Shown here one piece after another: positions 10,981 to 21,429 of a DNA stretch of 64,000 nucleotides (positions are counted from its first letter, which is position 1; every line of letters begins with the position of its first letter). The position numbers and the translations under genes are program-made. Under the pieces are notes generated by a model that did not search any database, was not told the origin of the DNA, and worked only from the letters and a program-made list of their open reading frames with translations. Origin of the DNA: Procambarus clarkii (Eukaryota; Arthropoda; Malacostraca; Decapoda; Cambaridae). The stretch lies in contig NC_091173.1 in assembly GCF_040958095.1 (NCBI RefSeq), positions 20,325,082 to 20,389,081 of the forward strand, in the 5' to 3' direction.

Positions 10981-11400
10981 CAAAACATACAGCCATATCT
11001 CTATGGCTCAAATTAAACAAAAACGTTCACCGCCTCAAAAGGGAAGACGCCTACTCCAAACCAGACAGCAGCTCACCTAAACCAGGACAACAGCCAACCG
11101 CCACCCCATAAGCCTCCTGCCGCAGAATAAGAACTCAAACCAACACCAACCACAAGCTCCAAGCCATGACCAAAACATCATGCCAACTCATCATGGTGGA
11201 CAGGCCACCGAACTGTCAAGCTTCCTCGTTCCCCATCTAAATCCTCTTTAAGAATTTCATCTCATCCTCCTTCTTTCCCTCAACCTTTCCAAGCCCTGTG
11301 GACATTGGACTTCCGGACTATGGCTCATCTGTGTAAGCTGGGGCGAACAGGTGTTATATAATTACTCTGGTTTAGAGCTTTTCTTTTGTTAATTATTTGT
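10981..11400. other. No gene recognised
   Basis: Unassigned DNA between a LINE tail and the 34-bp minisatellite. No domain or splice evidence. Confidence 0.4.
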
Positions 11401-11441
11401 TGGTGAACAGTTCCAACACTTCGCCCCCGTGTTCTATAGTT

Positions 11442-13992
11442 CCAGTACGTCGCCCAGGTGCAGCTGTGCACCGGTCCAACACGTCGCCCAGGTGCAGCTG
11501 TGCACCGGTCCAACACGTCGCCCAGGTGCAGCTGTGCACCGGTCCAACACGTCACCCAGGTGCAGCTGTGCACCGGTCCAACACGTCGCCCAGGTGCAGC
11601 TGTGCACCGGTCCAACACGTCGCCCAGGTGCAGCTGTGCACCGGTCCAACACGTCGCCCAGGTGCAGCTGTGCACCGGTCCATCACGTCACCCATGTGCA
11701 GCTGTGCACCGGTCCAACACGTCGCCCAGGTGCAGCTGTGCACCGGTCCAACACGTCGCCCAGGTGCAGCTGTGCACCGGTCCAACACGTCGCCCAGGTG
11801 CAGCTGTGCACCGGTCCAACACGTCGCCCAGGTGCAGCTGTGCACCGGTCCATCACGTCACCCAGGTGCAGCTGTGCACCGGTCCAACACGTCGCCCAGG
11901 TGCAGCTGTGCACCGGTCCAACACGTCGCCCAGGTGCAGCTGTGCACCGGTCCAACACGTCGCCCAGGTGCAGCTGTGCACCGGTCCAACACGTCGCCCA
12001 GGTGCAGCTGTGCACCGGTCCAACACGTCACCCAGATGCAGCTGTGCACCGGTCCAACACGTCACCCAGGTGCAGCTGTGCACCGGTCCAACACGTCACC
12101 CAGGTGCAGCTGTGCACCGGTCCAACACGTCACCCAGATGCAGCTGTGCACCGGTCCAACACGTCACCCAGGTGCAGCTGTGCACCGGTCCAACACGTCG
12201 CCCAGGTGCAGCTGTGCACCGGTCCAACACGTCACCCAGGTGCAGCTGTGCACCGGTCCAACACGTCACCCAGGTGCAGCTGTGCACCGGTCCAACACGT
12301 CGCCCAGGTGCAGCTGTGCACCGGTCCAACACGTCACCCAGGTGCAGCTGTGCACCGGTCCAACACGTCGCCCAGGTGCAGCTGTGCACCGGTCCATCAC
12401 GTCACCCAGGTGCAGCTGTGCACCGGTCCAACACGTCGCCCAGGTGCAGCTGTGCACCGGTCCAACACGTCGCCCAGGTGCAGCTGTGCACCGGTCCATC
12501 ACGTCACCCAGGTGCAGCTGTGCACCGGTCCAACACGTCGCCCAGGTGCAGCTGTGCACCGGTCCAACACGTCGCCCAGGTGCAGCTGTGCACCGGTCCA
12601 ACACGTCGCCCAGGTGCAGCTGTGCACCGGTCCAACACGTCGCCCAGGTGCAGCTGTGCACCGGTCCAACACGTCGCCCAGGTGCAGCTGTGCACCGGTC
12701 CAACACGTCGCCCAGATGCAGCTGTGCACCGGTCCAACACGTCACCCAGGTGCAGCTGTGCACCGGTCCAACACGTCACCCAGGTGCAGCTGTGCACCGG
12801 TCCAACACGTCACCCAGGTGCAGCTGTGCACCGGTCCAACACGTCGCCCAGGTGCAGCTGTGCACCGGTCCAACACGTCGCCCAGGTGCAGCTGGGTCCA
12901 ACACGTCGCCCAGGTGCAGCTGTGCACCGGTCCAACACGTCGCCCAGGTGCAGCTGTGCACCGGTCCAACACGTCGCCCAGGTGCAGCTGTGCACCGGTC
13001 CAACACGTCACCCAGATGCAGCTGTGCACCGGTCCAACACGTCACCCAGGTGCAGCTGTGCACCGGTCCAACACGTCACCCAGGTGCAGCTGTGCACCGG
13101 TCCAACACGTCACCCAGGTGCAGCTGTGCACCGGTCCAACACGTCACCCAGGTGCAGCTGTGCACCGGTCCAACACGTCGCCCAGGTGCAGCTGTGCACC
13201 GGTCCAACACGTCGCCCAGGTGCAGCTGTGCACCGGTCCAACACGTCGCCCAGGTGCAGCTGTGCACCGGTCCAACACGTCGCCCAGGTGCAGCTGTGCA
13301 CCGGTCCAACACGTCGCCCAGGTGCAGCTGTGCACCGGTCCAACACGTCACCCAGATGCAGCTGTGCACCGGTCCAACACGTCACCCAGGTGCAGCTGTG
13401 CACCGGTCCAACACGTCACCCAGGTGCAGCTGTGCACCGGTCCAACACGTCACCCAGGTGCAGCTGTGCACCGGTCCAACACGTCACCCAGATGCAGCTG
13501 TGCACCGGTCCAACACGTCACCCAGGTGCAGCTGTGCACCGGTCCAACACGTCGCCCAGGTGCAGCTGTGCACCGGTCCAACACGTCACCCAGGTGCAGC
13601 TGTGCACCGGTCCAACACGTCACCCAGGTGCAGCTGTGCACCGGTCCAACACGTCGCCCAGGTGCAGCTGTGCACCGGTCCAACACGTCACCCAGGTGCA
13701 GCTGTGCACCGGTCCAACACGTCACCCAGGTGCAACTGTGCACCGGTCCAACACGTCGCCCAGGTGCAACTGTGCACCGGTCCAACACGTCGCCCAGGTG
13801 CAACTGTGCACCGGTCCAACACGTCGCCCAGGTGCAACTGTGCACCGGTCCAACACGTCACCCAGGTGCAGCTGTGCACCGGTCCAACACGTCGCCCAGG
13901 TGCAGCTGTGCACCGGTCCAACACGTCGCCCAGGTGCAGCTGTGCACCGGTCCAACACGTCACCCAGGTGCAGCTGTGCACCGGTCCAACAC
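11442..13992. repeat. 34-bp minisatellite, about 75 copies
   Basis: The unit reads cagctgtgcaccggtcc followed by aacacgtcgcccaggtg (34 bp). Copies are nearly identical. Variation is concentrated at a few sites: cgtcG/Accc, ccaG/Atg, tccaA/Tcac, and gcaG/Actg in a late cluster (13733-13840). One copy near 12892 has lost 6 bp (tgcacc). Each unit can fold into GGTGCA-GCTG-TGCACC, a 6-bp stem with a tetraloop. Because the unit lacks stops, several frames stay open for about 850 codons, but none begins with ATG, so I do not call a gene. A partial match in the left flank (11409-11430) may be the seed. Confidence 0.97.
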
Positions 13993-13999
13993 TCTAGGA

Positions 14000-14365
14000 A
14001 CACCGCTGTGTTGCAAGAGTGATTAGCTTCCCTGTAAGTTATTACCGCCACTAATTAAAATCTCTTATTAATTATTAATGCCACTATTAATTAATTACTA
14101 ATATCACTAATTAATCTCTTCAGAGGTGAAAATAAACGCCAGATCTCCAATAATATTGAAACAAAACAAAAATATTGCCTTGCTGTTGTAATTGACACGT
14201 AATGTACTGCAACATCCAGGAAGAGTTGACGTTACAAATTGTGGCGTAACTATTTGTGCTGAAATGTTCTGTCGTTATGACAGAACGTTCACTCAGAGCA
14301 TCCATTCCTTACCACCGTCCCAAACCAAATCTTTATCCCTTCCATGTGCTATATTGTAATGGCTC
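14000..14365. other. No gene recognised; AT-rich flank of the minisatellite
   Basis: Contains decayed taattaattactaatatc repeats (14050-14115) and otherwise nothing recognisable. Confidence 0.4.
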
Positions 14366-14369
14366 GGCG

Positions 14370-14480
14370 CTTTCTCCTCGACACCGCTCCTGTGTCGGGT
14401 AAGTCCACTACGGGCTCACCATAGCACGTGCGACTTGGAACGTTTCGTTCCCAGTAGCTGAATCTTAAACAACAACTTTC
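14370..14480 (-). repeat. Dispersed repeat tail with CGGGCT hairpin, inverted
   Basis: Inverted match to 2535-2640 and 62170-62265. One arm of the hairpin is mutated (cgggct paired with agcacg). Confidence 0.65.
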
Positions 14481-14710
14481 TCCTGCTTGTTCTCTTCCCT
14501 TCACTCTTAGGATAAACAACATGGCCCAATAAATTAGCGCCTTAGAGTAAAACTAAAGTAAAATATTCTAAACATTTTAAAATGAAATAAATTATTATGA
14601 GCTTGAGGAGGGTTCTAAAGAAGGGTACACTAGGCTGGTGCAAGACCAGTGTGCCGATGATGGTGTATATGGTATTTCCTCTTCCCATCATACCCAAGCC
14701 TCATGCTGGG

Positions 14711-14805
14711 GTCCCGTATCTCCCCCCCCCTCCTTCTCCATCATATTCCCCCCGACAGAGGGGGGAATATGATGAGGAAGGAGGGGGGGGGGGGAGATAC
14801 GGGAC
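14711..14805. repeat. Long near-perfect hairpin (about 45-bp arms)
   Basis: GTCCCGTATC at 14711 pairs with GATACGGGAC ending at 14805. Between them a C-run, a tccttctcc box and catcatattcccccc pair with their complements around a 5-base loop (gacag). A small difference in C/G-run length is the main mismatch. It is followed by pyrimidine-rich DNA to 15130. Confidence 0.9.
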
Positions 14806-14814
14806 CATCATATT

Positions 14815-15130
14815 CATATTCCATACTCCATCATATTCCTGCTCCCCTTCTCCACATGTTTGCAACGCGTCCACCTTCCTGCTGTCTCTACCTGCGTCAT
14901 CACACCCATCTCCCCCTATCCCTGCCTCTTAACCCATTTCTTCCCTGCCTCCCACACCCATTTTTTCCTTACCTCTCACACCCTATTCTTACCTGTCCAC
15001 CACACTCTTTTCTTCCTACTTCTAATAACCTTTTCTTCCCTGTCTTTCAAAGCCATTGTTTACCTCCTTCCTGACCTCGTCCTTCCCTCCCTCCCTCCAT
15101 CTCACCCCCGCCCCCCCCTTCATGTCTTAG
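14815..15130. other. Pyrimidine-rich tract
   Basis: Strong C/T bias on the plus strand with loosely repeated cacaccc-ttttcttcc phrases. Open frames here are compositional artefacts. Confidence 0.6.
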
Positions 15131-15705
15131 ACAATACTGTATATGATCATAGTGATTAATTACTCACTATGCTGCTTTATGACTTTCTCTCAGGTAAATA
15201 ATGTACTGTAATTTTATGTAAACTCAATTATAAATCTATAAACATTTATGAATAAAGTTTTCCAATTGAATTCTTTCCTTAGCATGTCACCACTTGCAAA
15301 GGCAACTCTTGGACAAGTGTTCATGCACGTACACAATATTAAATATTTCTTGTAACTGGCATTCCGAGTATTTTCGTGTAAAAAACACTATACACATGAC
15401 TCTATTATATGCAATAGTCTTGTATATAATAATATTGATTAATATCTCGGAGAAAATACCCATTTTAAATACGCTACATTAACATTGATTAATGCAACTT
15501 TGGGGTCGGCCACAGCTAAGGCGGGTTGGCTCGATAAATACTTCACCCACGCGCACTATAATTGTATGCTCTGTACTAGGCTCTAATAACCTAATATAAT
15601 AACCACACAATCAGTTGGATATATCTAGGTACCTATTTAATAATAAATAAATGATTTAAATAAATAAATAATAATATAGAATGAATAAATACTGGTAAGT
15701 GAAGA
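15131..15705. other. No gene recognised; AT-rich
   Basis: No supportable feature apart from AT-rich runs such as the aataaataaatg cluster near 15645. Confidence 0.4.
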
Positions 15706-15709
15706 GAGG

Positions 15710-15825
15710 TATTAGGTTTTGAAAGGAAACGTACCTAACCATTTGTGTCCCTCCCGGAAATCGAACTGGGGTTCCCCGATTGTGAGAAGAGATTGAACCC
15801 AACGATACTACAAGACCCTTAAGAA
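15710..15825 (-). repeat. tRNA-derived SINE, decayed
   Basis: The minus strand holds a B-box-like cagttcgatttcc (near 15760) preceded by tRNA-like sequence. The same arrangement with gaagagaggcat and cgggaatcgaac boxes is at 22.57-22.69 kb, so these are two copies of one family. Confidence 0.55.
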
Positions 15826-16375
15826 TCTAAAAAAAAAAATGGAGTGAAAATGAAAATATATTGGTCTTCCACATTACCTGAGGAACTTGGAAAATAGAGA
15901 AATATATTTAATAATGACCAGACTAAGGCTGGGGCAAACTAGCAGCACACGACTATATATATATACAGGACATACATAAATGAACATTGCATCCACTTTC
16001 GTGTTATAGAGAATTAATTGAACATTATCTCCGCCACTGTTTTAAATATGATGGAGAAATGCAAACAAGAACTTATCACTGTCGAGCAAGGGGGGGGGGG
16101 GGGGAAGACCTTTCACTACGAATAAAATATCAGGTAGTCAAAACATTGGCTAAATATCTCCAGTGAATCACATCATTAGGCTATATATGACCTATTCATA
16201 CAACCTAACCCCACCCGGACGATCATCCATAGAAAACGTAAACCCTGCAACAAAGAGTCACAACGATCAGCTGACGCCATCACAACATCTAGCCCTCACC
16301 GCCAATGCTTCGAGTCTGATTGTGAAAACAACCTTCAAGTCATGCCAGAGCATCAGCATTGACGCGCCACAGTGA
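15826..16375. other. No gene recognised
   Basis: AT-rich DNA with a short TA run (15955-15965) and a G17-18 run near 16090. A 70-codon frame at 16163-16375 lacks any recognisable motif. Confidence 0.35.
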
Positions 16376-16852
16376 CAGGACTCTTGGTTGAACCTTGACA
16401 ACGCGTTCACGTCTGAACACCCGGCCTGGAGGCTGTCGGATCACGTGATACAATATTGCCCTTTGGGTCACGAGACTGTTGTTAAGGCATTCCTATACAA
16501 CGGTCCAGATTACGACGCCTGGCGCACATATCGCCTGGGGTCACAGGGAAGTTGACGGATTTTATACGTTTTCTGGCTGGTTCTTCTGGCTGGGAGACGG
16601 TATCCGGCGCCGGCATGGCCGCGTGGTGCCAGGGGTTGGTGGGTCTTGGGGTGGGCTCCTGGTGGGCGGCTGATGCTCCGCCGGAGGGCGGTGACCTTGC
16701 AATGATTTTTGGGGCTCAACGTTCCCGCGGCCCGGTCCCCGACCAGGCCACTGGAAGACTGCGTTCTGGCCTATTTGGAATTCTGGCCTATTTGGAACGA
16801 GTTTAAGAGTAGCCGTATTTGTTTGCCTTGATTACCCAGTGTTCTCCGTGTA

Positions 16853-16925
16853 CGTACCTAGTTGTGCTTGCGGGGGTTGAGCTTCGGCTCTTTGGTCCCG
16901 CCTCTCAACCGGTGTACAAATTCCT
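16853..16925 (-). repeat. Very short LINE 3'-tail insertion
   Basis: Starts tacctagttgtgcttgcg and covers only the last ~70 bp of the family tail, with the middle gtcaatcaact segment deleted. The tail's ttcctgag end merges into the 28-bp minisatellite. Confidence 0.75.
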
Positions 16926-17237
16926 GAGGGGTGAGGCAGGTGCTTGCCTCCCTGAGGGGTGAGGCAGGTGCTTGCCTCCCTGAGGGGTGAGGCAGGTGCT
17001 TGCCTCCCTGAGGGGTGAGGCAGGTGCTTGCCTCCCTGAGGGGTGAGGCAGATGCTTGCCTCCCTGAGGGGTGAGGCAGGTGCTTGCCTCCCTGAGGGGT
17101 GAGGCAGGTGCTTGCCTCCCTGAGGGGTGAGGCAGGTGCTTGCCTCCCTGAGGGGTGAGGCAGGTGCTTGCCTCCCTGAGGGGTGAGGCAGGTGCTTGCC
17201 TCCCTGAGGGGTGAGGCAGGTGCTTGCCTCCCTGAGG
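16924..17237. repeat. 28-bp minisatellite, about 11 copies
   Basis: Unit ctgaggggtgaggcaggtgc plus ttgcctcc. Copies are identical except one g-to-a change near 17051. Each unit contains GAGGCA-GGTGCT-TGCCTC, a 6-bp stem. It sits exactly at the junction between a LINE tail and the host element and appears to have expanded from that junction sequence. Confidence 0.97.
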
Positions 17238-17499
17238 GACTCTTGGGCCTCCCCATATAGTCGTAGTGGCTCGCCGCTTTCTCCCGATATTTCCCTTCCC
17301 TTCCCCAGATCTGCCCCTCAGTGCGCCTTTTGCCACAAAGCGCACCAGTCTCCGCAAACAGGCAACGTTCATACAGCCGCACGACTTAACGATTCACCCA
17401 TCAAGGGTGTGCAAGGGCACCCAGGGCACCGCTGCCGTCAGGGGCCCCGACATCAACAACATTGCGACAGCAGGAAAAAACCTTCACACAATCTGCACG

Positions 17500-18075
17500 T
17501 ATCATAAAGGACACACACAAGCAATTGCCAGCCTAACCAAACCAAGCACTAAAGCTAAATTAATCAGACTTACCTATAAATAAAATATTATATAAAATAT
17601 AAATTCATATGCAAAAATACCGTTTTTAGATGGATACAGATGGTAGAGATAAAATGTAAAACGGTGGCAGCTTGGAGGAGCAGTGCGAGGATGTGGTGGG
17701 TGACGCCACTCTGTGGTTAAGAGTTTATAACCATGCATTAAGGAGTCAGCGTCCTTGGGCGGTGAACAATGTCAACTGTGATGAGTCATAAGAAGTGATT
17801 ATTCTCGTGACGATCTCGTCACATCCGTACTATTATAGAATTGTGTAACGCGTCTTTGTAAATCTACATTAGACAAAAGCGAGACAGATAGTTGTGACCA
17901 ATCCTGGTGCTCTGTACAGTCTCATGACCTTCCTGGAATGTAATTTGCCAGACAGCCGCGAGGCCTACAACACTTCACCAGTGGAAAAAGGACGTCTTCG
18001 TTGTATTCTTAAAGATAAGCCTATAAAGTGTTTGAGTGAGAGATTTCGTAATTATAATAAAGCATTTACATATGA
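17500..18075. other. No gene recognised
   Basis: A 61-codon frame at 17894-18079 opens on GTG and has no recognisable motif. It is not called. Confidence 0.35.
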
Positions 18076-18084
18076 ATAACCCAA

Positions 18085-18240
18085 CTCACACATATGAATG
18101 AAAGAGACGACGTTTTGGTTCATCTTGGACCCCTTTATAAAGTGTTGACAGCAAGAGTTAATAAAGTTCAGGACGGACCGAAATGTCGTCACTTTCATTT
18201 CACTTGAGTGGGTTATGTGTTTCACCCACGTTGTTGTGAC
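18085..18240 (-). mobile_element. Diverged hairpin-SINE copy
   Basis: Contains diverged arms (gacgacgttttggttc against ggaccgaaatgtcgtc) around a longer loop. It ends with cacgttgttgtgact, matching the inverted head of the hairpin family seen intact at 31.37-31.55 and 52.56-52.75 kb. An old copy in minus orientation. Confidence 0.6.
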
Positions 18241-19080
18241 TTAGTATTTATAATTACATATATTTGCGAGCCACTCCATTTTCAAATAGCACCTAACCCA
18301 AAGTAGCCTAATCTAGTATCATTAACCTAACTAAAATAAACCTAATCTAATTAATTCAGAAACTTTAGAAGTGCTAATAGTTAGGGAGCTCGTCGCGATA
18401 GCCTATTCTGTTACCATGATATCACAATAGCAGCACAATTGTAAGTTTGTAAGAGGTTTATCTACTTAATTTGAATGTTACCGAAATACCAATGGAAATT
18501 TTAGCCGACCTTTAGGTCTGTAAACCTTTATGGTAACAAGACTATCAAAAAGCACATTTACGGATTAACTTGCAAAATTAATTTGACTGACTGCGTTGCC
18601 TCAGGCTTCGTGTGAGACTTTTGCTCTGTAATTACATATAATCTTCAAACTAAAAGTAAGGTTCGCCGTCATTCTTAAAATATTGTTTAATAGTTAATGC
18701 TTAACTGTTCAATTATTAACGAATGTAGAGATAGATAATACACGAACCTGCATGATATGTCATTATATATTGATAATGAAAATAAAATACGCAAATTTCT
18801 AAGTAAATATAGTAATGTTGGTTGCAAAAGATATGTTGTACTGATATGATATGATTTTGCACTATGCACTGATAGATATGATATGTTGATTGCACTGTAA
18901 ATGTACCCAATTAATTCTATTAGTTATTAAATTTCTTTTTGTCACTGTAGACTGGTATTGATCTCTTCATGATGATGGGACACAGTGAAATGTGGTGGTT
19001 AAGAAAATGAATAGGGAGCATAATAATAGATGGAGTGCATAGTGCACTACATTAGGTGCACACTAAACAATTGGGATGTT
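18241..19080. other. No gene recognised; AT-rich
   Basis: Nothing supportable beyond AT-rich DNA with decayed gatatgatatg repeats near 18830-18890. Confidence 0.4.
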
Positions 19081-19081
19081 C

Positions 19082-19195
<114 letters not shown>

Positions 19196-19306
19196 GGAAG
19201 TTACAGGGAAAATGTGGTAAAAGTGAGCAGGTCCCTGAGGATTCAATTACCTTCCTTGTGTGACACCTTGGACTCTTGACGGAGATGTGTAAAGTCTTCG
19301 AACTGT

Positions 19307-19319
19307 ATGTGTGTGTGTG

Positions 19320-19402
<83 letters not shown>
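19307..19402. repeat. (GT)n microsatellite
   Basis: About 95 bp of GT with one interruption. With the (CA)n at 19.1 kb it forms an inverted pair 115 bp apart. Confidence 0.97.
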
Positions 19403-19403
<1 letters not shown>

Positions 19404-19639
19404 GTAACTGTTGTTCCTCATAGTGTTTCTTTAAGTTGTTCTTACAAATATTGCAAAAATACAAAACATGTTTCCCATGAAAATGTTGAGTAACGCATAT
19501 AGCTGCATACGCTCCTCTGGCCACCTCCACCAAGCCAGCATCTGCAACGACCCATCCACACTTGCTGTCGAGTAATTAATCCTTGGATTACTGTTTATTA
19601 CTGCAATATATCTTGACACTGGTGGAGCCAGGGCAATGG

Positions 19640-19930
19640 ATGGTAGGAGATGAATAGGTTGTTTGGGGAGGAGGTTGTTTGCTTAGGATACGGCCTTTGC
19701 TATGGTGGGTAGGGGGGTGGATGACTGTTATAGTGGGGAGGGGTGGAATGACTTTATTAAGGTGTGATACAAGTGACAGGATGAACAACCCAGCGGGTTT
19801 TCTTCCTTTTGGGGAGTGTTGTACATACTGCTATGGCGGTGTGTCCACTCACAAAATGAGTGGCGCTGCCCAATAAACTCGCCCCTCGGGGCAAAAATTA
19901 AAATAACCTTTCTGTACCGCCTCTTACCCA
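19640..19930. repeat. Dispersed repeat fragment
   Basis: A gaatgactttattaagg box, a cagcgggttttcttcc box and cccaataaactcgcccctc suggest an unnamed dispersed repeat; a cccaataaattagcgcc relative is at 14.53 kb. No coding content. Confidence 0.35.
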
Positions 19931-20069
19931 TTTGTAATTTTATTTAGATTTTCTGTTAGTTTTCGAGTACGTAAATTAGTGTAGTTATTTCATGCCTTCA
20001 TCTGGTGAAGATAGGGTGAGGAAGGACCCATTCGTCAGGGTCGTCTGGGAGGTCTTATGACCCTTTCGA

Positions 20070-20335
20070 CATGTCTTTGTCTGACATGTCTATTCCAGTG
20101 AATAAAAAATCTTGTATGGTGCTTATGTCTCGTCGGATTCTTCTCATTTCCAGTTACGCGAGGTTTAATATCTCAGTATTTCCCTTAACTCATACACTGC
20201 CAGCCTCTAGTATTACTTTAGTGACATACCTCTGGCCGCCTTCTCAAACTTTGTTTTGAGTTTAACAAGACGCGGACCCCACGCTGGCGCCGCGTAGCCT
20301 TGAATTACTCACCTAAGGATGCTGCTTATCTTAAT
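20070..20335 (-). pseudogene. Decayed LINE RT C-terminus
   Basis: The minus strand reads YAAPAWGPRLVKLKTKFEK and then ARGMSLK, aligning with the YAAPAWSPYLVKHKTKLE and LRGMSE region of the copy at 24.9 kb. Stops and frameshifts follow. A (GT)n array begins at its 5' side, as in several other copies. Confidence 0.65.
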
Positions 20336-20354
20336 AACTACAGGGACGTGAAGT

Positions 20355-20457
<103 letters not shown>

Positions 20458-20699
20458 AGAAGGGGGGCGGGGTGTGGTGACTGGTGTCAGGCAAGCGAGC
20501 TTCAGCCGTCAGCAGCAGCTCATGGCGTGAAGTGTAAGCAGTAAACATGGTTTCCAGCAGTGGGGACTTAGGCTGGGTGAGGGTACCTACGGAGAGGGAA
20601 TGGGAATAGTCTCTGAGGAGTGGGGGAGAGAGAGGTAAGTGTGGAAAAGGGTGGCGCAATATATAAGAGGTCATGGGGGAGAATGAAACTGTTGGGGGT

Positions 20700-20982
20700 C
20701 GCACTAATAGAAAACCACGGAAAATTATCACTGTACAAACTTTCCTCAAATGAGGAAAATCATTGTCCAAGCGTTGTGTGAAACATAACACTGTCCAAAT
20801 GTTTCTCAAAACGGGACAATCGCTGACAAAACGATTATTTTTAATGAAGAAATGTTGCCAAAATGTTTATTAATAGTTGACAATCGTTGTAAAAACGTAA
20901 ATTTCTATTGAACTATCATTTCTAAAACGTTAATAATCACTGTTGGCCAGGCATTGTTAAACGATAAATTTTTATGAGAAAT
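20700..20982. repeat. Decayed tandem repeat with aaacgtt/caatcgttgt phrases
   Basis: Loose repeats of caatcgttg(t/a)..aaacg occur here and resume at 21360-21425. The intervening SINE has therefore inserted into this older repeat. Confidence 0.5.
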
Positions 20983-21352
20983 TACACACAGAAATCACAA
21001 TAGCGTGATGTATCAAATGCATCAATCCACAAGGGCCGTGACGAGGATTCGAACCTACGTCCGATAGCATCCCAGACGCTGCCTTAATCGACTGAGCTAC
21101 GACATGGTAAAAAGAGTTGAAACCAGAAGTTCTACTGAACTTACTTGGATTATGCAGCCTCTCCGAGACACAAATTAGGGTTTAACACAACTCCCCTATG
21201 CACTCGAGCTATGTCAATAGGCCGTTCTACCTCTTCGCCCTTACATCATTACACTCTTTTGACCATGTCGTAGCTCAGACGATTAAGGCAGCATCTGGGA
21301 TGCTCTCGGACGTAGGTTCGAATCCTCGTCACGGCCCTTGTGGATTTGTTTG
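20983..21352. mobile_element. SINE with two divergent tRNA-like heads and 13-bp TSD
   Basis: Flanked by direct repeats TTTTATGAGAAAT (20970-20982 and 21353-21365). Inside, two tRNA-like modules lie in opposite orientation: one on the minus strand (about 21108 to 21028), one on the plus strand (21265 to 21345). Each has an A-box (tagctcagnCGattaagg type) and B-box (ggttcgaatcc). The inverted arms extend past the tRNA part (catggtaaaaagag against ctcttttgaccatg). A single-headed relative with its own TSD is at 63284-63406. Confidence 0.8.
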
Positions 21353-21429
21353 TTTTATGAGAAATCGTTGTCTAAACCTTGATATATTTGAACAATCGTT
21401 GTGAAAACAAATGATTGTAAAAGAGAACA

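Larger units (their letters stand above)
16380..17490 (+). mobile_element. Dispersed element of unknown class, interrupted copy
   Basis: The blocks cctggcgcacatatcgcc (16518), ttttctggc, cggcgccggc and gttggtgggtcttgg occur in the same order at 42.99-43.13 kb. The right part (17238-17460) also has a counterpart at 43.31-43.46 kb. Conceptual translation includes GPDYDAWRTYR and, further on, CAFCHKAHQSP, a CxxCH cluster that could be a zinc-binding remnant. The copy is interrupted by a LINE tail and the 28-bp minisatellite (16853-17237). It may be part of a LINE ORF1 or another autonomous element; the class is not established. Confidence 0.5.

Noticed and set aside
11397-14026. Open frames of 854-866 codons across the 34-bp array in three forward frames
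   Set aside because: All open because the repeat lacks stops; they begin with TTG or GTG, not ATG, and the translated repeat matches no known protein pattern.
17894-18079. A 61-codon frame of mixed composition
   Set aside because: Opens on GTG, has no recognised motif or splice signals; left unannotated as a gene.
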